DNA of 64,000 bases. Source: Symbiodinium natans (Eukaryota > Sar > Dinophyceae > Suessiales > Symbiodiniaceae). Below are positions 10,733-21,702 of this stretch, piece by piece. A program made the translations under genes and the position numbers. Below the pieces are notes generated by a model. It was not told the DNA's origin. It searched no databases and saw only the letters and a program-made list of their open reading frames with translations. Within the stretch, counting starts at the first letter, position 1, and every line of letters begins with the position of its first letter. Location of the stretch: positions 494,001-558,000 of the forward strand of contig CAJNDS010002346.1 of the NCBI GenBank assembly GCA_905221605.1. The letters run 5' to 3'.

Positions 10733-10822
10733 GGGGGGGAGGGGGGGGGGGGGGAGGAGGGGGGGGGGGGGGGGGGGGGGGAGGGGGGGGGAGGGGGGGG
10801 AGGGGGGGGGAGGGGGGGGGTC
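10599..10822. repeat. G-rich simple repeat
   Basis: About 220 bp of poly-G interrupted by single A or AG. Gly-rich (plus) and Pro-rich (minus) frames through it have no coding value. Confidence 0.95.
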
Positions 10823-11128
10823 AGCCCCTAAGTCCTCTAAGTAGGAAAAATAACAAGGCTTATAATGGGAGTCATAAGTACCCAGGAACCTCCAAGTAGG
10901 GGAACCCATGATTTATGACCTCGGATTTGGCGCCGCAACGCTTTTGGGTCTCCCGGGGATAAGGTTTAGGGTCCAGGGTTTAGGGTTTACGGGCTTTAGG
11001 GGGTTTGGGGGCTTTGGGGGCTTTAGGGGGTTTGGGGGCTTTAGGGGGTTTAGGGTTTTAAGGTTTAGGGTTGAGGGTTCGGAGGCTTTGGGTTAGGGCT
11101 TAGCGTTCGGAATTTGGGTGGGTAGTGC

Positions 11129-11176
11129 CTCGGTGAAGGTGTTTGTCGTGACGTCCAGAATTTCCAGAGGATGCAC
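11129..11176 (-). CDS. Exon, WD40-like gene
   Basis: An exactly 48-nt, 16-codon exon candidate between CATGCAG and GAG|GCACTA, reading VHPLEILDVTTNTFTE. 'LEILDVTTNTFTE' resembles the last strand of a WD40 repeat (vWDl.tg). The intron would start with GC. Confidence 0.5.
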
Positions 11177-11358
11177 CTGCATGCAGTTGATTCGTCACTA
11201 GAGGGTAGGACCCGCCATTTGCATGGTCTAAGGATCTCTATACGCTCTACTTCTGAAAACATCACAGGTGCTGGGCTCAGGATTTCGGGCTCTCCCTCTT
11301 AAACGTCGCAACTCCCTAGACCCCTGAACCTAAACCCTAAACCCTAAACCCAAAACCC

Positions 11359-11430
11359 TTCCAGTCGCACCTGCACTTCATTGTCACCCGAGACCACGAG
11401 CAACTGAGAGTTGCCTCGGTCAAGAGTAGC
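11359..11430 (-). CDS. Exon island, WD40-like gene
   Basis: The minus frame reads ATLDRGNSQLLVVSGDNEVQ and then VRLE. QLLVVSGDN is a propeller strand and turn, and it parallels LLVSDDN at 4.7 kb and EVQVR at 8.7 kb. Confidence 0.5.
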
Positions 11431-11733
11431 CTAAACATACGATAGGGTTTTAGGGATAGGGTTTGGGGTTTAGGGGGCTTGGGGTTTATGTTCTGGGGGT
11501 ATCTTTTTCTGCTTAGCATTGTTCTTGCAAACCCCCAACCCTAAACCATTCTTTGTTTTCATTCAACATGATCCTACCTAAAGGGAAGACGGTAATCCTG
11601 AAGCCTAAACACCAAGCCCCGAGCTTGAAACCCAAACCCCAAACCCCAAACCCTGAACGCGAACCCAACCAAAGCCCAAAACCCGAAAGCCCAAGCCCAA
11701 AGCCCAAAGCCCAAAACCCTAAACCCTAAACCC

Positions 11734-11820
11734 TCAGTCCGGGTCCAAAGTGCTTAGCCACGCGCCACTCTGCACCTTCTCCTTCTTGCAGATGCCTTTG
11801 GGGGCAGCGCCGGTAGGATT
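11734..11820 (-). CDS. Exon island, WD40-like gene
   Basis: Minus frame GICKKEKVQSGAWLSTLDPD, then TGA at 11734. GC-rich codons and a GAWLSTLDPD strand-like segment. It lies just downstream (minus sense) of the proposed first exon. Confidence 0.4.
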   Translation of the reverse strand, partial: NPTGAAPKGICKKEKVQSGAWLSTLDPD

Positions 11821-12041
11821 CAGGGTTTAGGGTTTAGGGTTTAGGGATGCGAGATGCTTATCCCGGTTTTTCTAGGGGTTCAGGGCTTGACGTACTACAG
11901 GGGCTGGTGGGGTCTGATCGGGGCTTGGGAGATGGTAGCTTCTGCAGGTCTCTGGCAAGTCGGGGTTTCTTGCAGATTCGTGATGCCACTGGGCTATCTT
12001 GCCTGCGACAAAGGTTTTTTGTTTTTTAATGTCGGTCGGGC

Positions 12042-12188
12042 TTAACGTGCACGTAATGTGGGCAAGATACTGGTGAACTTCGATGGGTCCACTGGGACCA
12101 CCGGTGCCTTTGCCACCCCAGCAGGACTTTGGACCTTGCCCGCGTCGGCCGCCTGGCCATCAGGTTCCACGGAGGCTCCGCAACCCAT
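12042..12188 (-). CDS. Probable first exon, myristoylated N-terminus (MGCGAS)
   Basis: An ATG at 12188 on minus opens MGCGASVEPDGQAADAGKV, continuing Ala/Pro/Val-rich to a TAA at 12042. MGCxxS fits the consensus for N-myristoylation (Gly2, Ser6) with a palmitoylatable Cys3, common at the start of alveolate membrane-anchored proteins. The WD40-like islands lie on the same strand to the left, so it may be their first exon; the link is inferred. An open plus frame with a GACAG|GTAAGT motif overlaps it and is the alternative. Confidence 0.45.
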   Translation of the reverse strand: MGCGASVEPDGQAADAGKVQSPAGVAKAPVVPVDPSKFTSILPTLRAR

Positions 12189-12192
12189 GGCA

Positions 12193-13651
12193 ACGAAGTC
12201 GGCTGGTGCTGACAGGTAAGTGGAGGAGTGGGCTTCTAGGGTTAAGGCTTGTTTAAGGCATATGGGGGTTTAGGGCTCACGCTAAACCCTAAACGCAAGG
12301 TGTAGGGGCTCGGCGCGTGAAGATGGCTGATGCGACCTATGAAGACGAGTCTTGGAGCCGCGGCGTAAGGCTTGTGGGGGGAGGGAAGAGAGGGCCTAGG
12401 TTTGCGGTACATGTAGTTTTATAGGGGGTTTAGGGCGTTTAGGGTTTAGGTCCTTTTCCACGCTTACCTTGCAATGGGCTTAGGATGCCGGATCGTTAAG
12501 CGCTTGGGATCGAGTCCCTTCACCCGAATACCACCCCACAGCCCCCACAGCCCTGGAGCACACATCGGCTCCAACCCCCCTCCCCCCCCCACCCTGAGCG
12601 AGTGCAAAAACCTCCTAAACCCTAAACCCTAAACCCTAACCTGTAACAGAAATTCGCCTCAAACTCCCCGTCCACAGGCCTGCCTGAACCCTGGTCCCTG
12701 GATTCAGGGGTAAATAAGAGAACATTGAACAACAAGTGTGTTCGTGTGCATATATATACATATATATATATGTATAATATATATATATATATATATATAT
12801 ACATACATACATACTTTTAATTTCCTGTGATACACACATGTTATGCCACACATTGCAATACATTGCAATACAGTACAAGAAAACACAATAAATACACTAA
12901 AATAAACTACAGTATCAAACAACATAATGCAATGCATACGAAAAATACACAATAACATAACATGAGACATAACACAGGTGTGTGTACACATGTATATATA
13001 CATATAGATATATATATGTCTTTATACGGGTGACATAATTCTTAGGCTGGCCCTTGAATTCAATCCATCTGAAACATCTTCCAACAGGGAAAAGGATAAG
13101 AAGTCCCAAAGTCTTAAACCCTAAACTAAACCTTAGATTCTATGCATAGAGCGGAAGCAAGGAAGCCATGGCCGGAAGGCCCAAGGGAGGGCACTTTTGT
13201 TCTTCGCATTGGCAGTCGAGGGCTGCAAGGAGGTCCCAGCAAGCCACCCCTAGTTTAGGGATTAGGGTTAGGGTCCCTTAAGTTAGGAAGAAGCCCTGCT
13301 TGGGTCTGGGGAATCTAGAAATTCTGACTTAAGGCAACGGGGATCCAAGTGTGATTTAGGGTACATACCTTGACTAAGGGGCTACAAGGTCAGTCAGTCA
13401 GTCATATGGGAATGAGGAACTTAGGGCAGAAGCTCCCAGTGGTTGATATGGTCAGTTCTCTCAAGCATGGTCCGTTTTGAGTACCCTAAGTAAGAGGGGC
13501 CGCCTCTTAAACCCTAAACCCTAAACCCTAAACCCTAAACCCTAAACCCTAAACCCTCAACATAAGCACCCCAAAAGGGACCACAGTATAGAGAAGTGAC
13601 CATATGGGAAGGGGGCCCCTCCCTGTCACGGTCGCACATTCACACGCGCAG
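12193..13651. other. Spacer without a firm gene
   Basis: Contains a possible plus-strand start at 12323 (MADATYEDESWSRGVR), an AT-rich (AT)n and TACA tract at 12750-13020, and a 13.2-kb island open on both strands. CCCTAAA repeats are short here. A divergent promoter between 12188 and 12323 is conceivable, but no motif supports it. Confidence 0.4.
12766..12804. repeat. (AT)n microsatellite
   Basis: AT dinucleotide tract followed by ACATACATAC. Confidence 0.95.
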
Positions 13652-13708
13652 GTCGCGGCGGAGGAGAAAGCGCGCCTTGAAGGCCTGCGAAAGCTCCGCA
13701 CCAAAGAG
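13652..13708 (+). CDS. Coiled-coil exon (plus strand)
   Basis: Exactly 57 nt between GCGCAG and GAG|GCTCAG, reading VAAEEKARLEGLRKLRTKE, a clean charged amphipathic helix. It is one of the few islands where plus is clearly better than minus, whose frames are Arg/Ser-rich. It implies a gene on the opposite strand to its neighbours or a displaced fragment. Function unknown. Confidence 0.5.
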
Positions 13709-14736
13709 GCTCAGGGTTTAGGGTTTAGGGTTTAGGGCCCGAGAACTCCCAACACCTCTGATGCCCTCTGATGCCCCTCAGCCCAAACTTCAAACCCTAC
13801 AGAATTAACCCAAGCCCTCTTTACATGACATGCAGAAGCCTCAACTCAACACCCCAGATGATGTGGCACCCCGTTCAGTGGGGGCCCCCTCTGTGCAGTC
13901 AAGCTTGCCGGGCTATTCAGGACCGTGTGACCGTCTGGGGGGGGGGGGGGGTGACCGGTGGGATCCCCCCAAGTGGCGTTTAGGGTCAAGGGTCAAGGGT
14001 TTAGGGTTTATGGTTGTAGCAAGAATATTCGTGCGGCGCGCCTTTAAACTCAATTGCCGGGCCTCGCTGGCACTTTTGCATTCATGTAAACTCATCCCTC
14101 TAAAGTCACATAAATCCCGTAGCCGTTTAAAGAGGGACAAGATGCTTGGGGGAGGGGGGGGGGGGTTGGGGAACCCTAAACCCTAAACCCTAAACCCTAA
14201 ACGGTGAGGACTTGAACGCAACATACCCCTTCGACCCCGACGCTAAAACTCTATAAAGGATTTAGGGTTCAGGGTTTAGGCTTCAGGGAAAGACCTTAGC
14301 CCCTCAAGAGACCCTAGAAACCCTAAACCCTGTAAAACCGAAAAACCCTGTAAACCCTAAACCCTACATCAACCCTGTAAACCCTAAACAAAGCGTATAA
14401 ACCCTGAACCCTGCAAACCCTGAACCCTAAACCCTAAAAACCCTAAACAAACCCTATAAACCCTGACACCTATAAACCCTAAACAAACCCCATCAACCCT
14501 AAACAAACCCTATAATCCCTAAATCCTGTAAACCCCGAACCCTTAAACCCTAAACCCTCAATCAACCCTATAAACCCTGAGCCCTGTAAACCCCTAAGCC
14601 AAATACACCTCTAAACAGACCCCAGAACCCCAAACACTAAACAAACCCCTATAAACCTCCTAAACCCTAAACCCCAAGCCCTAAACCTTAAACCCTAAAC
14701 CCCAAACCCCAAACCAGTAATACATCCCTGAGCCGC
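13709..14736. other. Spacer with telomere-like and poly-G sequence
   Basis: Degenerate CCCTAAA, CCCTGTAAA and CCCTATAAA repeats (14290-14710), poly-G at 13937 and 14152, and a 13.99-14.15 kb island open on several frames that I cannot assign. Confidence 0.6.
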
Positions 14737-14790
14737 CTGGAGCTTCGCGTCGTATTGCTCAGCTCGAGCCCTGCTGTTCGCGAGGCTGGC
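14737..14790 (-). CDS. Coiled-coil exon
   Basis: Exactly 54 nt between TGCGAG and CAG|GCGGCT. It reads ASLANSRARAEQYDAKLQ, a helical Ala/Arg/Glu segment. The AG...GC boundaries match other islands. Gene identity unknown. Confidence 0.5.
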
Positions 14791-15782
14791 CTCGCAGAGG
14801 CAAACCCTTCGGACCCTTAGACCTTCGACCTGAGACCCTGAACCCTAAACCCTAAATCCGATAAGTTGAACACATTCTCCGTAAACCCCGCCTCCCGAAC
14901 CCTAAGCCTCAACCCTAAACCCAAGCCGGCCTATGGGGCATTAGGGTTTTCTAGGGCCGAGTTAGCCCTTGTGCAGGGTTTAGGGTTATTAGGGTTCAGG
15001 GTTTCATGCTTAGGGCATTTTACAAGGTTTACAGGTCTGGTTTATGGGGCTTTGTAGAGGGGTTGACAAGCATCTTCCAGCGTTCATAGGGCGCGTAGGG
15101 TTTGCAGGCTTATAGACTTGTGTAGCGTTTCTAGGGCTTGTAGGCTTCACAGGCCAGGCTCTACCGGCCTTGTAGAGTTCATGGGCTTCATAGGGCTTGT
15201 AGGGTTCATAGGGTTGCATGAAACCTCGTCCTAAATCCTGAAACCCTAAACCCAGACTACAGGCTCAGGCCGATCCCTACAGTGGGGTGGCGGGGGGGCG
15301 GGGGGTGGGGCCTAAACCCTAAACCCCAAACCCTAAACGTTGTTTTTGCAACCCGAAGTTCAAAGACCATACCCTGGTTGCGCTCGTTTTTGACACTCCA
15401 CGACTAGCATCCAGACCAGCCTTGCGAATATCCTTATGTCTAACATGCGAGAAGCAGCTATGGCCCGATTGTGGAGGGCCATCTAACAGGTTTCTCCCAT
15501 CCGGCGCCGTCTCAGGTGGCAAAGCACCCTAACAGTCCCTAACCTATTCCTTACTTCCTTCCAACATCCTGCTTCAGCAAGGAGACCCACCCCCATGAAC
15601 CCTGAAAACCCTTCTAAACCCTTCGAACCCTGTAAACCCTAGAAACCCTAAAACCCCTAGAAATCCTCAACCCCCAAAGTGCGCTAACCCTTCCCCTAAA
15701 CCCTGAACGCTAAACCCTGCAACCCTGAACACTAAACCCTAAAACCCTAAACCCCATAAAACAAAACACCCTCACTCTCGGC

Positions 15783-15819
15783 CTCAGAAAGCTCAGTGTC
15801 CGCGGACTTTTGCGAATCC
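15783..15819 (-). CDS. Small acidic exon candidate
   Basis: 37 nt between GCCGAG and GAG|GCCGAG, reading DSQKSADTELSE. The frame stays open into AESEG. Short, so low confidence. Confidence 0.35.
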
Positions 15820-15939
15820 CTCGGCACTTAGGCATCCGAAGAAGAGGTTTTCTAGGGTTTTAGGACTTAGGGTTTGGGATTTAGGGCCTATAGGTGTTTG
15901 GGGGTTCAGGATTTTGGGGTTTAGGATTTAGGATTTAGG

Positions 15940-16048
15940 CTAAACCCTAAACCCTAAACCCTAAACCCTAAACCCTAAACCCTAAACCCTAAACCCTAAA
16001 CCCTAAACCCTAAACCCTAAACCCTAAACCCTAAACCCTAAACCCTAA
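15940..16048. repeat. CCCTAAA array
   Basis: About fifteen near-perfect CCCTAAA units; just after it the orientation switches to TTTAGGG (16141-16195). Confidence 0.95.
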
Positions 16049-16384
16049 AGGTTTGGGGTTTGAGGAGGGACCGCCAGATGGCCATGTGACCTGCGGCCCG
16101 TCTTTGGTTACAACTGTCAGCATTTCTGGAGACAGACCGGTTTAGGGTTTAGGGTTTAGGGTTTAGGGTTTAGGGTTTAGGGTTTAGGGTTTAGGGGGAT
16201 GCCCAAACGTTTAGGGTCTGGGGCTAGGGTTCAGGGAACCCTTATAACACCGGTAGGTTTTGGGGGCCCTATAAATTAGAATATTTTCATGGCTTTGTAA
16301 GGATTGTGTAAGAATTAGGGGGGGGGTTCGAAAAGTGAAGAAAAATCAAATCAACCCCTGATAACGCCTAGAGCCCTCCTAGAC

Positions 16385-16500
16385 CCAAGAATAACCTAGG
16401 AATAAGAAGGGTGCCCTTTTTGGTTTAAAGGGGTTTATGGGGGAACCTAAACCTAAACCGTTATTCAAAGGGCATAACGGCCCACTCTGGATCCTAGCCT
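16385..16500. mobile_element. MITE-like element, family G
   Basis: GGTGCCCTTTTTGGTTTAAA, then GGGGAACCTAAACC and GGCCCACTCTGGATCC, in the same order as at 7795 and 33820. Confidence 0.5.
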
Positions 16501-16691
16501 CAGACACGAAACCCTGAACCACCTGAACCCCTGAACCCTCCTTTAAACCCTAAACCCTGAGCCCTCAGACCCTAAACCCTAAACCCTCAGACCCTAAAGC
16601 CTAAACCACAAAAACCATGAGCTCATTGAAACTCTAAACCCTGAGGCCCCTATGAGAACCAAAGGCCTAAACCCTGAACCCCTGAGTTCCT

Positions 16692-16796
16692 AAACCCTAA
16701 ACCCTAAACCCTAAACCCTAAACCCTAAACCCTAAACCCTAAACCCTAAACCCTAAACCCTAAACCCTAAACCCTAAACCCTAAACCCTAAACCCT
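16692..16796. repeat. CCCTAAA array
   Basis: About fifteen perfect tandem units. Confidence 0.95.
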
Positions 16797-17611
16797 ACGC
16801 TCCAAAAGCCCGACAACATGCTGCAAACGGTTCGGGTCTTCGGTACGTCGAGATCCGATTGGACCCAGGGAGCTTGAAGCTTAAGGCCTAGGGTTTTATG
16901 GGGCTTTGTGGCTGTAAAGGGCTTTGGGGATGTAAGGGTTTTGAACGTTTGGGGTTTTTAGGGCTTTCTGGTGATGGGGTTGAGGGTTTTTGGGGATTTT
17001 GGTCTTCAGGGTCTATAGCTTGCTTCAAAAAAAGCGGGAAGGGGAAGGGCGGGCCAAGTTGTAAAGCCTAGGCTCCAAGCAGGTTCCTGTCTGGGCAATT
17101 CGCAATCGATAATAACCATAGTCCCTACAAGAAAACCCCTAAACCCTAAACCCTGTACCCTAAACCTAAACCAACACAGACCCCGCAAGGAAAGACATTG
17201 GAGTCTTCACGTGAGCTCGAACCCTGCAGGAAAGGGCCCCCAGACTGTGCTAACTGTAGTCCTCTTACACCCCCGGTTCAAGGCCCTTAGAACTCTGCAA
17301 AAGAACATCAAAGAAAATACGAAGAAAAACAAAAAAAAACCTGAGTAATTCCTGCCACCTGTTCTTGCAAAGTCTGAAGCGAGGAGAGCCTGGAGTTCAG
17401 ATGCCATCGACAAATCATACAATTCCAGCCGAACACTATGGATGTGTATTGATATCGCACACCGAAGTATCAAGGAATCGAGTGAGATGCTCAACTCGAG
17501 GAATCTGCAGCCTGTAGTTTAGACGAGGAACCCTAAACCTTATAAGCCCTCAATCTTAGGGTTTAGGGTTTAGGGTTTAGGGTGTGTGGCCTGCCAGCAG
17601 CTAACAGCTGT

Positions 17612-17703
17612 TCTTGGAATTTTTCGGGCTCGATTTCCGGATGTCTGGGAATTGCTCGGGCTTGTTTTCCGGATGTCTGGGAATTTATCGGGCTCGATTT
17701 CCG
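17612..17703. repeat. 32-bp tandem repeat, three copies
   Basis: Three copies of a 32-bp unit ending TTTCCGGATG (or TTTCCGGATT), containing GGGAATT and TCGGGCT. Followed by an ACTAGAAAA-type simple repeat at 17728-17780. Confidence 0.85.
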
Positions 17704-18525
17704 GATTTCCGGTGGAGGCTAGCAAAAAGCTAGAAAACACTAGAAAAACTAGAAAAAAAAACTAGAAAACACCAAAACAAACTAGGAATGGCTGGAAGTC
17801 GGAAAGGGGCTCAAACTCTCGCGATTTTTTCCGGGTCTATTTTATCTAAGGGCGATTGGAAGAAAAACACACCCCTGTGCCACTACACGTTGAGGCTTCG
17901 GGGAGCCCGTCTGACGTGATGGCTGCACATCCACAACTGTTTGGGGTGGGGAGGCATGTTGGCAAGATCATCGGCAATTCAAGCAAGAAGAACTCGGGAA
18001 ATATCCAGAATACCCTAAACCCTAAACCCTAAACCCTAAACCCTAAACCCTAAACCCTAAACCCTAGGAGGCTGGGCCACAGGCGATGGTGAAGGTGAGC
18101 GGCTGCGATACTGCGGGCCATGTGGAGACTTGAGAGGCTAGGGGCCGAGTTCCCTGGTAGCCCTAAACCCTAAACTCTAAACCCTAAACCCCAAACCCTA
18201 AACCCTAAACCCTAAACCCCAAACCCTAAACCCTAAGCCCCAACTAAGCTGTACGGTTTAGGATGTGGGGTTCCCCAGATGGTGGTCGAAGGTTCCGTCT
18301 CGACCTTGGGTGCAAGGCGCGGCTTCTTGAGTTTGGGGCTTCTGCGGTTTAGGGCGTAGGGTTTAAGGTTGAAGGGTTGAAGGTTTAGGGCTCTGGGTTT
18401 AGAATGTACTAGAGGGCCGAAAGGGCTGGGGTGAAAAGGCCTTGGGCTTATTGGGCTTCTAGGGTTCAGAGCTTACAGGGTTGTTTTTTTTGTTTTTTTT
18501 TTTTTTGGGGGGGGGGGGGGCCGAA

Positions 18526-18619
18526 GAAGCCCCGTCCTTAGCCAACTCGATGTCCAGTTGGGCATGCTCTTCCTCCAACTCTTTGCATCGCTTCGACAAG
18601 ACCTGGCGCCAAGGCGTCG
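18526..18619 (-). CDS. Coiled-coil exon
   Basis: After TTGCCAG the minus frame reads WRQVLSKRCKELEEEHAQLD, then IELAKDGASS. ELEEEHAQLDIELA is a strong heptad-like helix. The 3' end lies close to a poly-C/poly-A tract, so the donor is not visible. A plus frame is also open, but its composition is poorer. Confidence 0.55.
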
Positions 18620-19182
18620 CTGGCAACTACATGCCAGGTCTCTGGGACTTGCAGGGAGGGCGCGTTGCGACACTAGCTGCAGGTTGTGGGGGTTCCGCCA
18701 AGGGGTACCATGTAGGTAAACCCTAAACCCAAAACCCTAAACCCTGACGACTCTAGACACCAAGCCTGCGACCCCGCTGGGCTTTTAAGGGTTTAGGCAA
18801 CTCGCAGATGGCATATCTCAGCTACACCTTACCTTAGTTGCTGAGTTCATAAACACCCAAAAAGTGCACACTTTCAGTTCTATAGGGGATTATAGTACCC
18901 AAAAAGTGTAAAGTGTGCTCACTCAGCTACTCAGTTACTGACGACCCCACTAGACTTGAGCGTGGCCGCCGTCTTGCTGCAGTTTAGTGTCTATAGTGTA
19001 GGGTTTCAGGGTTTCAGAGTCTAGGGTTTAGGGTTTAGGGCTATAGGATTCAGGGCGCGCATCGAGAGACTTCCTTAAGGGCAGCTGCTCTGCGGGGCCT
19101 GTAAGGACAGCTGTGGGAGTCAAGAGAACAAGAAGACCCAGAAACTCAGAGAATTCTCTGCTGCCCTTTGTTGCATCCTAAA

Positions 19183-19255
19183 CCCTAAACCCTAAACCCT
19201 AAACCCTAAACCCTAAACCCTAAACCCTAAACCCTAAACCCTAAACCCTAAACCC
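19183..19255. repeat. CCCTAAA array
   Basis: About ten perfect units. Confidence 0.95.
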
Positions 19256-19272
19256 CACATTCCTTGAGCAAC

Positions 19273-19303
19273 CTGTGGCCAGGCCTTGAACTCCTCGAGC
19301 AGC
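19273..19303 (-). CDS. Small exon candidate
   Basis: 31 nt between AAACCAG and CCACAG|GTTGCT, reading LLEEFKAWPQ. Helical and plausible, with GT donor form. Short, hence low confidence. Confidence 0.35.
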
Positions 19304-21080
19304 CTGGTTTGTGGCGGAGCGAAGCAGTATTCAGGGGGTTCACAGGCCCCACATGAGATGGTTTAGGGTTTAAGGGTTTATAGGGTTTATAGGGTTTAAG
19401 GGTTTATAAGGGTATGGGTTGATAGGTTTATAGGTTTATAGGGTTGTATAGGGTTTATAGGGTTTAAGGGTTAGGGTTTAGGGGGGTTTAGGGGGGTTTC
19501 ACCTGGGGTTTCGAGTCAAAGAGGCGCCTGTGTCATTCGAACGGGGTTTGTTGCTAGGCGATACGAAAGGTTGGTACAGTGCAAGTAACGAGGATACAAG
19601 AACCCCCAAGGACGACACAACCACCGGTCCTATGGAAGGAGAGAAGCCCAAAACCCTAAACCCAAATAAACCTAAAACCTGAAATCTACACCCCAAAAAC
19701 CCTTTAAACCCTAAAAGCATAAAAACCTTATAAAACCCTAAACCCTACAAACCTTTGAACCCTGAAACCTAAAACCCCAAAACATCACCCAAAACCCAAA
19801 ACTAAGTAAATAAACCCAAAACCCTAAGTAAAGAAACCCGACCCTGAAACCCCAAAAAAAAAAAAAAACCTAAAAAAAAAACAAAACTATAAAACCCTAA
19901 ACGCTAAACCCTGAACCCTGAACCTAAGCCCCAAACCTAAAACCCGAAACCCAACACCTAACCCTAAAACCCTAAACCCAACCGAAACCCCTAAACCCAA
20001 ACCCCGACAAAACCCCCAAACCATAAAAACCCTAAACCCTAAAAAACCCCAAAAAACCCAAAAACCTAAAACAAAACCTAAAACCCAACCCAAAACCCAA
20101 AAACCCAAAACCTAAAACCTAAACCCTAAAACCCTAAAACCCTAACCCCAAAGCCCAAAACCCTAAACCAAAAAAGCCTAAAAAACCCTAAAGCCCTAAG
20201 CCCTAAAGCCCTAAAGCGTTTAAACCCTAAAACCCTATGCCCCAAACCCTAGAACCCGAAACCCAAAAACCCTAAACCCCAAACCCTAAAACCCTAAACC
20301 CCAAACCCTAAAAAACCCAAAACCCTAAAACCAAAAACCTAAAATCCTAACCTAAAACCCAAACCCTAAACCCTAAACCCTAAAAATCCTAAAGCCTAAA
20401 CCTAAAACCCTAAAAAACCCTAAAAAAAAAAAACCCAAAACCCTAAAACTCTAAACCATAAACCTAAAAACCCCAAAACCCTAAAACCCGCACCCTAAAA
20501 CCCCAAACCTATAAACCCTAAACCCTCTATAAAACCCTGAACCCAAAAAGCCCTAAAAAACCCAAAGCCCTAAAACCCCAAAACCCTAAACCAAAAAAAC
20601 AAAAAAAACAAAAAAAAAAAAAAAAAACGCCCTAAAGCCCTAAGCCCCAAACCCCAAACCCTGCTCGGGATCCCGGGCTGCGTCATCTGCAACACCTCGC
20701 CCTCGGCTTCGGGACAGGTTTGGGGTTTAGGGCTCCTAGATAGGTTTAGGGTTTAGGGGTTCTAGATGGTTTAGGTGAGGGCTTATTATATAGGGCTTCT
20801 AGATGGTAGAAGGTCTAGGGTTTTAGGGTGTAGGGTCCATACGGTTTCGGGCTTGGGCGATGTTTGGTGTGTCTGAGCCTTCAGGGGACCGCCACAGAGG
20901 GCCTACGTCCTGTCAGGATTTGGGCCGGGGCTTGATGGTTTACGTTCAGATTAGGGATTTGGCCCCCTAGTACTTCCAGTCCTTACTAAGGAGTATAGCA
21001 CGCCCTCATCCAAGCCTATTCAGGGCTGTTAGTTTTAGGGGGGGAACATCCCAAGTTCACATGGTTTAAGGTTTAGGGTT
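19304..21080. repeat. Degenerate A-rich telomere-like block
   Basis: From about 19640 to 20660 nearly every unit is a mutated CCCTAAA (CCCTAAAA, CCCAAAA, CCTAAAA) with A-runs, which suggests an old decayed array. A 20.67-kb island (minus PEAEGEVLQMTQPGIP) is possible but open on both strands. Confidence 0.85.
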
Positions 21081-21529
21081 TGCGCCCTCGGACGCAAGAA
21101 GAGTCAGATGAGACACTTTTGTCAGGCTTCTGCTACTCCAGCGACAAACATTCCATACATGATCGGGCCGGGGGGGGGGGGGGGCAAAATGGAGTACCAT
21201 GTTTGGAGGTTGCTTGATCATAGGTTCATAGTTGGGACTCTGAACACTACACTGACATCGAGGCCCTGCAACTCCATCCCTGTCCCCCCCACGAAGACTG
21301 GAGGAGCAAGGAAGCCGAGTGGAGAGAAAGCTTAGAAACCTCCATGGTTACAAGCCAGCAAAGAAAGAAGCAACCCAAAACACTTAGCCCTGCCCTACAC
21401 CTAAAAGCCTGAACGCCCTGCAAACCTGAACCCTTAAACCCTACAAGCCCCAAAGCCCTGCAAACCCCAAACCCTGAATCCAACCAAAAAACCGTACATC
21501 TCTCAAATCCTGCCCCCTCCCGAGGACGG

Positions 21530-21615
21530 CTCGGGGCCGGGCTTCTCTCGACGGAGCGCCTCTTTTAAAAAGGCGTTCGACGACATCAGGCTCCTGAGAG
21601 GCTTGCCGGCACAGA
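21530..21615. CDS. Exon candidate, strand unresolved
   Basis: Both strands read well: plus FSRRSASFKKAFDDIRLLRG, minus PLRSLMSSNAFLKEALRREK. One is probably a real exon, but composition alone cannot decide. Confidence 0.4.
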
Positions 21616-21702
21616 CTTCAAAAACCCTAGCCCTCAAACTAGGGTGAGGGGTCTCAGGGTGTGAAGGAAGGTCAAAGCGCGACAGGTTGCCCAGCGAGTG
21701 AT

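Larger units (their letters stand above)
15820..18525. other. Repeat-dominated spacer
   Basis: Long CCCTAAA arrays (16692-16796, 18013-18066), a 32-bp repeat at 17612 and islands at 16.07, 16.81, 18.08 and 18.29 kb. These islands are open on both strands. On minus the 18.29-kb one reads PRLAPKVETEPSTTIWGTPH, with loose resemblance to 29.5 kb. None is firm enough to call. Confidence 0.5.

Noticed and set aside
10532-10909. Long Gly-rich (plus) and Pro-rich (minus) open frames
   Set aside because: They are translations of a poly-G simple repeat.
12050-12237. Plus-strand exon ending GACAG|GTAAGT with frame VGKILVNFDGSTGTT
   Set aside because: Plausible, but the same DNA on minus starts with MGCGAS and fits the leftward WD40-like islands. 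Kept as the alternative reading, not as a feature.
12480-12545. tRNA-like T-arm (GGGATCGAGTCCC)
   Set aside because: No matching acceptor stem, D-arm or anticodon arm could be drawn.
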